Positions 39,925 to 49,246 of a DNA stretch of 64,000 nt are shown here, piece by piece. The position numbers were made by a program, and so were the translations under genes. A model generated the notes under the pieces. The model was not told where the DNA came from. It did not search any database and saw only the letters and a list, made by a program, of their open reading frames with translations. The DNA comes from DASUPK01 sp963795665 (GTDB taxonomy: Bacteria; Actinomycetota; Thermoleophilia; Solirubrobacterales; 70-9), in contig CAWCIP010000005.1 in assembly GCA_963795665.1 (NCBI GenBank), positions 1 to 64,000 on the forward strand, read 5' to 3'. Within the stretch, counting starts at the first letter, position 1. Each line of letters begins with the position of its first letter.

Positions 39925-40443
39925 GTGACAGACAACACCGAGACCGCGATCCTCGCCGGAGGGTGCTTCTGGGGCGTGCAGGAGCTGCTTCGCAAGCGCG
40001 ACGGCGTCATCTCGACCCGGGTCGGATACACCGGCGGGGAGAACGCGAACCCGACCTACGGGAACCACCCCGGCCACGCCGAGGCCGTCGAGATCGTCTT
40101 CGATCCCGACCGGATCTCCTACCGGGACATCCTCGAGTTCTTCTTCCAGATCCACGATCCGAGCACCAAGGACCGGCAGGGAAACGACATCGGCTCGAGC
40201 TATCGCTCGGAGATCTTCTATACGACCGACGAGCAACGGCGGGTGGCGGAGGACACGATCGCCGACGTCGACGCCTCCGGCATCTGGCCGGGCAAGGTCG
40301 TGACCGAGATCAGCGAGGCCGGCCCGTTCTGGGAGGCCGAGCCGGAGCACCAGGACTACCTGCAGCACTACCCGAACGGCTACACGTGTCACTTCCCGCG
40401 GCCGGACTGGAAGCTGCCGCACCGCCAGGCAGCCACCAGCTAG
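39925..40443 (+). CDS. msrA: Peptide methionine sulfoxide reductase A
   Basis: A 172-residue MsrA. The catalytic GCFWG motif is at C14, followed by VGYTGGENANPTYGNHPGHAEAV, VFDPDRISYRDILEFFFQIHDP and QGNDIGSSYRSEIFY, all diagnostic. A resolving cysteine is likely C153 or so in NGYTCHFPRP. It repairs oxidised methionine in proteins using thioredoxin. GTG 39925 is chosen because a TAAGGAG ribosome site lies 7-8 bases before it; the upstream ATG has none. Confidence 0.96.
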   Translation: MTDNTETAILAGGCFWGVQELLRKRDGVISTRVGYTGGENANPTYGNHPGHAEAVEIVFDPDRISYRDILEFFFQIHDPSTKDRQGNDIGSSYRSEIFYTTDEQRRVAEDTIADVDASGIWPGKVVTEISEAGPFWEAEPEHQDYLQHYPNGYTCHFPRPDWKLPHRQAATS

Positions 40444-40582
40444 GCCCGGACGACACACGCCGGCGCATCGGCCAGCGGGTCCTGTCGCCACCCGCTGGAG
40501 ATGCCCACCCGCCCGATGACGCAGCAAGTTGCGCGCGCCGCCCCTTTCGTCCAAGAGCTGCCCCTACAGCTGGCCACATTCA

Positions 40583-40617
40583 GATACGAGAGTGTATCCG
40601 TATCCGCTACTGTATAC
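40583..40617. promoter_or_regulatory. GATAC/GTATC operator array
   Basis: GATAC (40583-40587) and GTATC (40594-40598) form an inverted repeat around 6 bases. GTATCC occurs twice in a row (40594-40605), and a palindromic GTATAC sits at 40612-40617. The array overlaps TACTGT (40608-40613), the candidate -10 for GTG 40622. The TetR gene at 41068 is the likely regulator. Confidence 0.45.
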
Positions 40618-40621
40618 GACT

Positions 40622-41068
40622 GTGCAGGTGCAACGACAAGAGCACCGGCGCGTCCGGCGGCTCGTCAACGGCATCGGTTCGCTGTGGGGAACGGTCCTCG
40701 CGATCGCCGTCGCTGGTGGAATCCCGCTGGTGTGGATCTGGTTCGCGTCAAAGCTCGCCGGTACCAAGAAGGATCTGACGCCCTCCCTCGCCGTCTTCAT
40801 CGCCACCGGCATCGTTGTCTCCTACTGGCTCGCGCTGCTTGTGGGCTCATGGATCCGTGGAAGAACGGTTGACCCCGGCGAGGAGGGTGCCCGGGTAACA
40901 CGGGGCTCCTGGAATCGCAGCCTCAGCGATGCTCCGAGGCCGGAGGATCAGCGCATTGATCCGATCGAGCGGCTCTTCATCGTCGTCGGGGTGCTCGCGA
41001 TCATCGCCTTCGAGATCTGGTTCTTCTTCTTCGCTGGGGACCCCCTGCCGAGCCAGCCAGCCTTCTGA
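40622..41068 (+). CDS. Three-helix membrane protein, unknown
   Basis: A 148-residue protein with three predicted helices (about 20-42, 58-80, 121-140) and a soluble loop rich in Arg, Gly and Pro between helices two and three. No family is recognised. GTG 40622 follows TACTGT (40608-40613) by 8 bases. Its stop overlaps the ATG of a TetR gene (TGATG), so the regulator and the membrane protein are one operon, and the palindromes upstream suggest self-repression. Confidence 0.65.
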   Translation: MQVQRQEHRRVRRLVNGIGSLWGTVLAIAVAGGIPLVWIWFASKLAGTKKDLTPSLAVFIATGIVVSYWLALLVGSWIRGRTVDPGEEGARVTRGSWNRSLSDAPRPEDQRIDPIERLFIVVGVLAIIAFEIWFFFFAGDPLPSQPAF

Positions 41069-41727
41069 TGGCCGCTCCGAAGGCGGTGCCAAGGCCGAAG
41101 CGCCCGAAGCGGCTTACTCGCAAGGAGAAACAGGCGGAGACGCGGCGCCGGTTGCTGGACGCCGCAGAGCGAGTCTTTCTTCGGCGGGGGCTACAGGGTT
41201 CGAGCGTCGAGGAGATCGCGGCCGAGGCGGGCTACACGCGTGGCGCCTTCTACTCCAACTTCAAGGGAAAGGACGAGCTCTTCGTTGAGCTGCTGAATGC
41301 CCGCGTCTACGACCGTTATGCCGATCTGGCAAAGGAGACACAGGCACAGCCCGGCACGCCGCGCGAGCAGCTGCGCTGGGGAGCCGAGCGGCTGCGCGAC
41401 GTGCAGAGCGACGAGCAGGGAAGCTGGCTCTTCCGCCTCTGGCTCGAGTGCCTGACCCAGGCAGCGCGCGACGAGGAATTTCGAAACCTCGCCGCGAGCT
41501 TCTGGAGCGGGAACCGAGCGCTGGTCGCCGGCCAGATCGGCGCGACCTTCAAGGAGGCCGGAAACGAGCCGCCGCTTCCGCCCGATCAGCTAGCGACCGC
41601 GATGATCGCCCTCGACATCGGCCTCGCCGTCCAGCACCTGGTGGATCCCGAGGTGGTGTCCCTCGAGCTCTACGTCCCGCTCTACGACCTGCTGTTCGGC
41701 AGGTTGGTCGAATCGAGTGACGGATAG
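41068..41727 (+). CDS. TetR-family regulator
   Basis: A 219-residue TetR protein. The helix-turn-helix is ETRRRLLDAAERVFLRRG then EEIAAEAGYTRGAFYSNFKGKDELF (about 24-71). The basic N-terminal extension (PKAVPRPKRPKRLTRKEK) may contact DNA. The C-terminal domain is ligand-specific and unknown. The ATG overlaps the stop of the membrane-protein gene. GATAC/GTATC repeats at 40583-40617 are the likely operator. Confidence 0.93.
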   Translation: MAAPKAVPRPKRPKRLTRKEKQAETRRRLLDAAERVFLRRGLQGSSVEEIAAEAGYTRGAFYSNFKGKDELFVELLNARVYDRYADLAKETQAQPGTPREQLRWGAERLRDVQSDEQGSWLFRLWLECLTQAARDEEFRNLAASFWSGNRALVAGQIGATFKEAGNEPPLPPDQLATAMIALDIGLAVQHLVDPEVVSLELYVPLYDLLFGRLVESSDG

Positions 41728-41807
41728 CTGGTTGAGCGCCGGCACCTCCGCCACCCGCGCACGAGCCGCGCGCCTGGCGGCTGGGTAATCTCCCCCGCGG
41801 GGAGAAG

Positions 41808-42560
41808 ATGGGTTATCTGATCAAAGCGCCGTTGGGGCTCGCCATGTTCATCGGCGGGATCGTGCTCTTCAACGTCAAGCTGGTCTCGCTGCTCGAGACC
41901 GGGACGTGCGCTTCGGGCAACACGCCGTACCAGATCTCCCAGCCCTGTCCCTCCGGGACCGGGACGGACATCCTGCTGTTGATGGCGGGGATCTTCGGCG
42001 GGTTGATCGGGGCCGGGATCTTCGCCGCCCGTGGCGACCCGCCCTGGGACAAGGACCGGCCCCTCAACAGCGCCAGCGACTTCAGCTTCGGACTGTTCGC
42101 CTGGGGTCTCTTCTTCGCGGCGACCGGCGCGACCTCTCTGATCGCGTCGCTGACCAACCAGCAGATCCAGGACTCGAGCGGCGGCCAGCTCGGCGGGATC
42201 ATCGTCGGCGGCACCTTCCTGCTGATGGGCGTGCCCGCGCTGCTGCTCTCGCTCTGGCGGCTGGTCAGCGGGCTCGGCAAGCGAGACGAGCGACCCGCCA
42301 CCGCCGGCGCGACCGCGGGTCTGGGCGGGGCCGGCGGCGGCATGATGTCGCGGATGAGCGCGGGGCTGAATCAGGTGCGCTCGGCGCAGCAGCTCGGCAA
42401 CCGGCTTCCGTGGGGCTCGAGCGGAACCGCACCGTCGGGAGGGGGCGGCACCGGTGGCCAGATCGCGAAGCTCGAGCGGCTGCAGAAGCTCAAGGAGTCC
42501 GGAGCGCTGACCGACTCCGAGTTCGAGCGCGAGAAGGCCAAGGTCCTCTCGGAGAACTAG
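41808..42560 (+). CDS. Membrane protein with SHOCT domain
   Basis: A 250-residue protein with four predicted N-terminal helices (about 8-25, 50-70, 95-118, 128-152), a Gly/Ala-rich linker and a C-terminal SHOCT motif (LERLQKLKESGALTDSEFEREKAKVL, about 223-248). SHOCT segments are short oligomerisation or DNA-associated helices of unclear role. ATG 41808 has a GGGGAGAAG ribosome site directly upstream. The next gene begins 37 bases after its stop behind a palindromic promoter. Confidence 0.82.
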   Translation: MGYLIKAPLGLAMFIGGIVLFNVKLVSLLETGTCASGNTPYQISQPCPSGTGTDILLLMAGIFGGLIGAGIFAARGDPPWDKDRPLNSASDFSFGLFAWGLFFAATGATSLIASLTNQQIQDSSGGQLGGIIVGGTFLLMGVPALLLSLWRLVSGLGKRDERPATAGATAGLGGAGGGMMSRMSAGLNQVRSAQQLGNRLPWGSSGTAPSGGGGTGGQIAKLERLQKLKESGALTDSEFEREKAKVLSEN

Positions 42561-42562
42561 CG

Positions 42563-42588
42563 CCTAATCATTATTAGGTAGGTATTGT
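42563..42588 (+). promoter_or_regulatory. Operator and promoter of the penicillin-acylase-family gene
   Basis: CCTAAT (42563-42568) and ATTAGG (42573-42578) are a perfect inverted repeat around CATT. It ends 4 bases before TATTGT (42583-42588), the -10 hexamer, so a bound protein would block initiation. TATTGT is 9 bases before ATG 42598. The cognate regulator is not known; no regulator gene is adjacent. Confidence 0.55.
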
Positions 42589-42597
42589 CCCCGCGGG

Positions 42598-45058
42598 ATG
42601 GGGAACGGGAGGAGTTCGAGACTTTCGCTGACGGCTGCCCTGGCGGTCGTGTTGCTGATCGCGGCCTCGCCCGCGAGCGGCGCGCCGCTCAAGGCGACGA
42701 TCAGCCGAGACGACCACGGCATCCCCAACATCACCGGCGACAACTTCGCCGACATCGGCTTCGGCTACGGGTACTCGCTCGCCCAGGACAACATCTGCGA
42801 GCTCGCCGAGACCTATGTGACGGTGCGCGGAGAGCGCTCGCGTTACTCGGGCGACGGAGTCCAGGGCAGCTTCGGCCCGGACGGGAGCTACCTGCAGCGG
42901 GGCAACGGCTTCTCCGCCAACAACCTGAACTCCGACTTCTTCTACCAGCGGATCATCGACGACCACACGGTCGAGAAGCTCCTCGCGCAGCCTCCGCCCG
43001 ACGGCCCGGTCGATCAGATCCGCCAGGGCGTCCGCGGCTACGTCGCCGGCTACAACCGCTACCTCGCGAAGACGGGCGTCGACAACCTGCCCGATCCCCG
43101 CTGCCGCGGCGCCGCCTGGGTGAAGCCGATCACCGAGATGGACGCCTACCGGCGCTTCTACCAGCTCGCCCTGCTCGCCTCGCAAACCGTCGCGATCGAC
43201 GGCATCGCAGACGCGAAGACGCCGGGCGGGGCGTCGCTGCCGATCGACCCGTCCACGATCGCCCAGGGTCTGCAGGGCAGGCTCAAGCTGCCGATCGGGT
43301 CGAACGCGATCGCGCTCGGCTCGCAGGCGACATCGAACGGCAGCGGGATGCTGCTCGGCAACCCGCACTTCCCCTGGGACGGTCCCGAGCGCTTCTACCA
43401 GGCCCATCTGACGATCCCGGGCAAGGTCAACGTGTCCGGCGGCAGCCTCTACGGCGTGCCGCTGATCCTGATCGGGCACACCGACAACCTCGCCTGGAGC
43501 CACACGGTCTCGACGGCATACCGGTTCACGCCCTTCCAGGAGGTCGTCAACCCGGCCGACCCGACGCAGTACCTCTACGACGGGCAGTGGCGGGACATGA
43601 AGCAGCAGCAGGTCACGGTCCAGGTCAGGACGAGCGGCGGCCTGGAGCCCGAGACGCGGACGCTGTACTCGACCAGCCACGGGCCGGTGCTGGACAACCT
43701 CGTCGGCATTCCCCTGCCGTGGACGCCGGCGACCGCCTTCACGATGGGCGACGTCAACGCCACCAACTTCCGCTACCTCAACCACTTCTTCTTCACCAAC
43801 GAGGCGCAGAGCGTCGGGCAGCTGGACAACATCGAGAAGACCTACGAGGGCATCCCCTGGGTCAACACCATCGCCGCGGACTCCTCCGGCAAGGCGTACT
43901 ACGCGGACATCGGCGCGATCCCGAACGTCTCCAACCAGAAGGCGGCGCAGTGTGACTCTCCCGTCGGCGTTGCGACCTTCCAGCTGCTCGGCCTGCCGGT
44001 CCTGGATGGCTCGCGATCCTCGTGCGAGTGGGACAACGATCCCGACGCCGTGGCGCCCGGGATCTTCGGCCCCTCGCACCTGCCGTCGCTGACGCGGTCC
44101 GATTACGTCACCAACTCGAACGACAGCTACTGGCTCTCGAACCCCGAGCATCCGCTCGAGGGCTTCGCCCGGATAATCGGCGACGAGCGAACCCCGCGGA
44201 CCCTGCGCACGAGGCTCGGCCTGCGCATCGTCCAGCAGCGGCTCGACGGCTCGGACGGCCTGCCCGGCGACCGCTTCACTCGCCAGGAACTCCAAGATGC
44301 TGTTTTCAACGACAGGCAGTACGGCGGCGAGCTCTGGCGCGATCCGCTGGTGCAGCTCTGCCAGAGCGCTCCGGGCGGCTACCTGCTCGGCAGCTCGGGC
44401 CCCGTCGACGTCAGCGGCGCCTGCCCGGTCCTCGCCGCCTGGGACCTCCACGACAACCTGGACTCGAACGGCGCGATCCTCTTCCGCCGCTTCGCGACCC
44501 GCGCCCTCGCTTCACCCGGCGGGCTCCCGATCACCCTGCCGACCGGCGACCTGAGCGTGTTCTCGACGCCGTTCGACGCCAACGACCCGGTCAACACTCC
44601 CTCCGGGCTGAACATCGCCAGCCCCAAGGTGCAGCAGTCGCTCGCCGACGCCGTCACCGACCTGCAGAGCGCGGGCATCCCGCTCGACGCGCCGCTGCGC
44701 GGCTATCAGTACGAGAAGCGCGGCAACGAGCGAATCCCGATTCACGGCGGGCCCGGGGATCCGAACGGCGACTTCAACGCGATCAACGTGAGCTGGTCGG
44801 CCGATCCAGCCGAGCCCGGCTACCCGAACGTGCCGCACGGATCGAGCTTCGTGATGGTGACCAGCTTCAACGGCGGCTGTCCCGACAACCGCTCGATCCT
44901 GACCTACTCCCAGTCGGAGAACCCGAACTCGCCCTATTACGCGGACCAGACCCGCATGTTCTCCAAGAAGGAGTGGGTCGATCCACCGTTCTGCGCGGCC
45001 GAGGTCGACCGGGAACCCGAACCTCAGCACCAACGTCATCCAGGGCCACCGCAAATAG
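42598..45058 (+). CDS. Secreted penicillin-acylase-family (AHL acylase-like) enzyme, frameshifted at the 3' end
   Basis: An N-terminal-nucleophile hydrolase of about 819 residues. A signal peptide (about 1-29) precedes a propeptide. The autocleavage site is G234-S235 in PIGSNAIALGS, so S235 would be the nucleophile of the beta chain, and the GNPHFPWDGPERFYQAHLTIPG block (254-275) fits the family. Substrates may be acyl-homoserine lactones, penicillins or lipopeptides. Near 45011-45013 a GGG run shifts the frame: AEVDR should continue NPNLSTNVIQGHRK and stop at the TAG at 45056. The uncorrected frame runs to 45132 with nonsense residues. ATG 42598 follows TATTGT by 9 bases. Confidence 0.88.
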
Positions 45059-45100
45059 CCGCCACGCGCTCCGCCCTACATGTGGCGATAGCGTGCGCGA

Positions 45101-46477
45101 ATGCCCGCCGTGCCCGGCTCCCGAGACGCTGACGTCATCGTCGTCGGTGCCGGCCTCGCCGGGCTGGTCGCGGCCCGTCAGCTCGTCGCCGCGCGGCGTG
45201 AGGTACTCGTCCTGGAGGCCCGCGACCGCGTTGGGGGCCGCACCGCCAACGCCTCGATCGGAGCGGGCAAGGTCGTCGAGATGGGGGGACAGTGGGTCGG
45301 GCCGACCCAGGACCGGCTGCTCGCGCTGGCGAGCGAGCTGCGCATAGAGACCTTCCCGACCTACTACGAAGGCCGCAACCTGCTTGACCTGGGCGGCAAG
45401 CAGCGCCGCTACAAGGGAACGATCCCGCGCCTCGCGCCCCACGTGCTGTTCGACCTCGAGCGCGCCCGGCGAAAGCTCGCGAAGGCGGCGCGGCGGGTAC
45501 CCGCGGATGCGCCCTGGACGGCGCGGAACGCCGTGGAGCTCGACTCCCAGACCCTGGCGACCTGGGTGCGCAAGGCGGCCCGCACGAAGAAGGCCCGCAG
45601 CCTCCTCGAGATCGCGACCGGAACGGTCATGGGGACCGGCACCGCCGAGCTGTCGCTGCTCTGGATGCTCTCCTACGTCAGCGCGGCGGGGGACTTCGAC
45701 GCGCTGATCGACACCGAGGGAGGCGCCCAGCAGGACCGTTTCGTCGGCGGCTCTCAGCTGATCTCCCAGAGACTGGCGCAGGAGCTCGGGGACGGCGTCA
45801 AGCTCTCGGCGCCGGTGCGGCGCATCGCGCAGGACGGCGGCGGCCTCAGGGTCGACGCGGACGGCGTCAGCGCCAGTGCCCAGCGGGTGATCGTCGCCGT
45901 GCCGCCCACGCTCGCGGCCCGGATCTCGTTCTCGCCGTCGCTGGGCGGGCGCCGCGATCAGCTGATGCAGCGGATGGCACACGGGGCGCTCACCAAGTGC
46001 GCCGCCGTCTACCCAGAGCCCTTCTGGAGGGCGGAGGGCCTGACGGGCCAGGCTGTCACCGACCGAGGCCCCGTGTCGACGACCTTCGACAATTCCCCAC
46101 CGGATGGTTCGCCCGGCGTGCTGCTCGGCTTCATCGCCGGCGCCGAGGCGATCCGCCACGCCCGCCGCTCGGAGGCGGAGCGCCGGCGGGTCGTGCTGGA
46201 GAGCTTTGCGCGGCTCTTCGGGCCCGAGGCGGCGCAGCCCGGGATCTACCTCGAGACCGCCTGGGCCGAGGAGGAATGGAGCCGGGGGGGCCCGGTCTGC
46301 TCGTTCGGTCCGGGGGCGCTCGCCCAATACGGCGAGGCCCTGCGAAGTCCCGCCGGGCGGGTTCACTGGGCGGGCGCCGAGACCGCGACCGTCTGGTGCG
46401 GATACATGGACGGCGCGGTTCGCTCGGGGGAGCGAGCGGCCGAGGAGGTCCTGGATGCGGAAGGATGGCGCCTGTGA
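45101..46477 (+). CDS. FAD-dependent amine oxidase
   Basis: A flavin amine oxidase of 458 residues. The Rossmann motif is VVGAGLAGLVAARQL (about 9-23), followed by LEARDRVGGRT (33-43), the MGGQWVGPTQDRL block, and near the C-terminus VHWAGAETATVWCGYMDGAVRSGERAAEEVL. It oxidises a primary or secondary amine or an amino acid to an imine with peroxide as by-product; the substrate is unknown. ATG 45101 follows TAGCGT (45089-45094) by 6 bases, without a ribosome site. The amidase gene overlaps its stop, so the two form an operon. Confidence 0.93.
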   Translation: MPAVPGSRDADVIVVGAGLAGLVAARQLVAARREVLVLEARDRVGGRTANASIGAGKVVEMGGQWVGPTQDRLLALASELRIETFPTYYEGRNLLDLGGKQRRYKGTIPRLAPHVLFDLERARRKLAKAARRVPADAPWTARNAVELDSQTLATWVRKAARTKKARSLLEIATGTVMGTGTAELSLLWMLSYVSAAGDFDALIDTEGGAQQDRFVGGSQLISQRLAQELGDGVKLSAPVRRIAQDGGGLRVDADGVSASAQRVIVAVPPTLAARISFSPSLGGRRDQLMQRMAHGALTKCAAVYPEPFWRAEGLTGQAVTDRGPVSTTFDNSPPDGSPGVLLGFIAGAEAIRHARRSEAERRRVVLESFARLFGPEAAQPGIYLETAWAEEEWSRGGPVCSFGPGALAQYGEALRSPAGRVHWAGAETATVWCGYMDGAVRSGERAAEEVLDAEGWRL

Positions 46478-47889
46478 GCGTGGTGCCGAATGTCGATGAC
46501 GACGTCGCCTTTGCGGGCGCGGCTCGCATCGCGGAGATGGTTCGCGATGGGGAGGTCTCCCCGAGCGAGCTGGTCGAGCTCTACCTGGCGCGGATCGCAG
46601 CCCTCGAGCCCAAGCTGAACGCCTACCGCGTGGTGTTCGCCGACGGTGCGCGCGCCGACGCGAAGCGGGCGGAGGAGAGGCTCGCGCAGGGCGACGATGC
46701 CCCATTGCTGGGGGTGCCGGTGGCGATCAAGGACAACGTCGACTACGCCGGCGAGGTGACCACCCAAGGCACCGCCGCCTACGGCGACCCGGCGACCGAG
46801 GACGGGCTCGTCGTCCGGCGGCTGCGCGAGGCGGGTGCGACGATCCTCGGCAAGACAAATCTCCCCGAGCTGGCGATCTGCGGCTTCACCGAGAGCCCGA
46901 CCTGGGGGGACACGCTGAACCCCTGGGACACCTCTCGGACGTGTGGCGGCTCGAGCGGCGGCAGCGGTGTCGCCACCGCCGCCGGGATGTGCGCGATCGC
47001 CCACGCCACCGATGGGGCCGGCTCGATTCGCTACCCGGCCGCCTACAACGGACTGTTCGGCCTGAAGCCGCAGCGGAACCGCATCTCGCTCTCGCCGGAC
47101 CGTGAGCACTGGTACGGCCTCTCCGTCTCCGGCTGCGTCAGCCGGACGGTGATGGATACGGCGCTCTATCTGGACGTGATGAGCGGGCCGGAGAAGGGCG
47201 ACTTCGACGTGCCGCCTCCGTTCGAGCGGCCGCTCGTCGAGGCCGCTCGCACCAAGCCCGGCAAGCTCCGCATCGCCGCGACGACCAGGACCGCATCGCC
47301 GGTGCGCAAGTCCCCGGAGGTGCTGGCCGCCTACAACGAGACGATCCAGTTGCTCCGCTCCATGGGCCATGAGGTGACGGAGGACGCGCCAAGCTACGGT
47401 CGCGCCCGCGTCGACTTCTTTCCCCTCTATTTCCGCGGCATCCGCGACGAGGCGCTCACCATGCCGCATCCCGAGCGGCTCTCGGACCAGACCAAGGGGT
47501 TCGTGAAGATCGGCCGGCTGTTCAGCGATCGTCGGATGGCCAAGGTGAGGGACCGGATGCCCGGGGCCGCCGCGAGGATCCAGCAGCTCTTCCGCGAGTA
47601 CGACCTGCTGCTCACCCCGGCCACCGCCCAGCCCCCGTTCGAGATCGGGCGCTGGCGCGGACAGGGAGCGCTGCGGACCATGAACGGGATGAGCCAGGTC
47701 TATCCCTACGGCTTCACCTGGAACTACACGGGCCAGCCCGCCGCCGCGGTCCCCGCCGGTTTCACAGACGGCGGGCTCCCGCTCTCGGTGATGCTGGTCG
47801 CCAGGCCGAACCGTGAAGACGTCCTGGTTTCGCTCGCGGCGCAGCTCGAGGCCGAGCGGCGCTGGGCCGAGCGTCGTCCGCCTCTCTAG
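46474..47889 (+). CDS. Amidase signature-family enzyme
   Basis: An amidase of 471 residues. The Ser-cisSer-Lys triad is intact: Lys in VAIKDNVDYAG (about 87-97), the GGSSGGSG block and the nucleophile in ATDGAGSIRYPAAYNG. It hydrolyses an amide bond and is paired with an amine oxidase upstream, so an amide/amine catabolic step is plausible. GTG 46474 overlaps the oxidase stop (GTGA) with GGAAGG about 7 bases upstream; ATG 46465 is an in-frame alternative. Confidence 0.92.
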   Translation: MSVVPNVDDDVAFAGAARIAEMVRDGEVSPSELVELYLARIAALEPKLNAYRVVFADGARADAKRAEERLAQGDDAPLLGVPVAIKDNVDYAGEVTTQGTAAYGDPATEDGLVVRRLREAGATILGKTNLPELAICGFTESPTWGDTLNPWDTSRTCGGSSGGSGVATAAGMCAIAHATDGAGSIRYPAAYNGLFGLKPQRNRISLSPDREHWYGLSVSGCVSRTVMDTALYLDVMSGPEKGDFDVPPPFERPLVEAARTKPGKLRIAATTRTASPVRKSPEVLAAYNETIQLLRSMGHEVTEDAPSYGRARVDFFPLYFRGIRDEALTMPHPERLSDQTKGFVKIGRLFSDRRMAKVRDRMPGAAARIQQLFREYDLLLTPATAQPPFEIGRWRGQGALRTMNGMSQVYPYGFTWNYTGQPAAAVPAGFTDGGLPLSVMLVARPNREDVLVSLAAQLEAERRWAERRPPL

Positions 47890-48755
47890 GCGACGCCGAC
47901 CGGCGTGCCGATCTCGATCTGCTGGCTCTCCGCGGCCATTTCCACGGCGCCGTCCGCACCTCCGAGCTCGGCCCAGCGCTCTCGTGCGGTCTCCTGGAAG
48001 CGATCGAGGAAGTCATCGGAGTGCAGCGGGTCGTGGTGAAACATCAGGAGCCGCTGAGCTTCCACCCGGCGGGCGAAGGTGAGCGTGTCGCTGAGGCGCG
48101 AGTGGCCCCAGCCGACGTGCTCGGGGTACTCCTCGTCGGTGTACTGGCAGTCGTGGATGAGCATGTCCGCGTCGCGGGCCAGGTCGTATCCCGAGATCCA
48201 CTCGGGCTCGAGCGATTCCAGCGGAGCGCCGAGGCCGGGCTCGTGATCCGAGATGTAGGTGAGCGTGGTCGGGCCGTCGGTCACCCGGTAGCCGAGCGTG
48301 GGCCCTCGATGCGTGACCGCCTCGGCGTGGATCTTCGCGGGGCCGATCTCCCATTCGCTGGGAGGCGTGTCGCGGAAGTTCACCTCGCAGGGCAGCTCGC
48401 GGACCTCGACGGGAGAGAGGGGGGCCGAGATGTAGCGCGAGATCCGCTCCTCGAGCGACGCCTCGGGCGAAGACGGGCCCCAGATCGTGATCTTGGACTC
48501 CGACCGGAAGCAGGGCGCGAAGAACATCAGGCCCTGGATGTGGTCCAGGTGGAGGTGGGTGAGAAGGATGTTGATCTTCGGCAGCCGCTTCGCGATCCCG
48601 ACCCCGAGGCTGCGGATGCCCGTGCCGGCGTCGATGATCAGGGTGGAGCCATCCGAGAGCTCGAGCTCGACGCAGGATGTGTTGCCGCCGTAGCGGTTCA
48701 TCTCGGGCCCTGGCGCCGGGACGGAACCCCGCGCACCCCACACCTTGAGCTTCAT
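47886..48755 (-). CDS. Metallo-beta-lactamase-fold hydrolase
   Basis: A 289-residue MBL-fold protein. The metal motif H67-x-H69-x-D71-H72 lies in LLTHLHLDHIQG, with further ligands near VTHRGPTLGY, YISDHEPG and HHDPLH. The start MKLKVWGARGSVPAPGPEMNRYGGNTSC is the PhnP/RNase Z-like branch, where it could act on cyclic nucleotides, RNA ends or phosphodiesters. ATG 48755 has GGTGAGGAT upstream. The downstream amidase gene is convergent and overlaps by four bases. The PAS gene lies 50 bases upstream on the same strand. Confidence 0.9.
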   Translation of the reverse strand: MKLKVWGARGSVPAPGPEMNRYGGNTSCVELELSDGSTLIIDAGTGIRSLGVGIAKRLPKINILLTHLHLDHIQGLMFFAPCFRSESKITIWGPSSPEASLEERISRYISAPLSPVEVRELPCEVNFRDTPPSEWEIGPAKIHAEAVTHRGPTLGYRVTDGPTTLTYISDHEPGLGAPLESLEPEWISGYDLARDADMLIHDCQYTDEEYPEHVGWGHSRLSDTLTFARRVEAQRLLMFHHDPLHSDDFLDRFQETARERWAELGGADGAVEMAAESQQIEIGTPVGVA

Positions 48756-48805
48756 CGGATCCTCACCATCTGCCTTCTCCTCTCTCCTGCCCAGCCTATA
48801 GCGGA

Positions 48806-49213
48806 CTAACCCGCCCCGCGTGTGTTGTTGGTACGCGTCCAGAAGAAGATCATCGCCCCCTCCTGACCGCCCTCGGCGACGATCGGTAGCGCCGTCGACT
48901 CGATCTCGTAGTCGTCGCCCGTCACCGAGCGGACCGTGAAGCCTCCGTGCGCGGGACGCCCCTGGCGGAGAGCCTTGGTGGTGGGCAGCTCCTCGATCGG
49001 GATCGGGGTCCCGTCGTCGCCGAAGGGCCCCACCGCGTGACTCCATTCCTCGGCAGGCATGCGACCCGACTCCTCGAAGGAAATGCCGAGCAGCGCCCCC
49101 GCCGCCTCGTTGTAGAAGATCAGCGCGCCGCTCTCATCGACCAGGAACGCGGGCGTCGAGATGCTCGTCAGGAGGTTGCGGGCCAGGATGAGCTCGAGCG
49201 GCTTCTGATGCAT
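48806..49213 (-). CDS. PAS-domain protein, single domain
   Basis: A 135-residue protein that is almost only a PAS domain: TPAFLVDESGALIFYNEAAGALLGISFEE (about 20-48), the GR/AHGGFTVRS loop and the IVAEGGQEGAMIFFW strand. No kinase, GGDEF or output domain follows, so it would act by binding partners or as a small ligand sensor. ATG 49213 (MHQKPLEL) is chosen; an in-frame extension to 49255 would overlap the divergent propeller gene. It lies on the same strand as the MBL gene. Confidence 0.83.
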   Translation of the reverse strand: MHQKPLELILARNLLTSISTPAFLVDESGALIFYNEAAGALLGISFEESGRMPAEEWSHAVGPFGDDGTPIPIEELPTTKALRQGRPAHGGFTVRSVTGDDYEIESTALPIVAEGGQEGAMIFFWTRTNNTRGAG

Positions 49214-49246
49214 TCGCCACGAAGTCTCCCGTATGCTCGCGCCGCG

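Noticed and set aside
42574..44451. A very long open frame (625 codons) on the minus strand
   Set aside because: It lies opposite the acylase gene, has Arg/Asp/Val-rich composition expected of antisense high-GC frames, no domain, and no start signal. The plus-strand gene has a signal peptide and family motifs.
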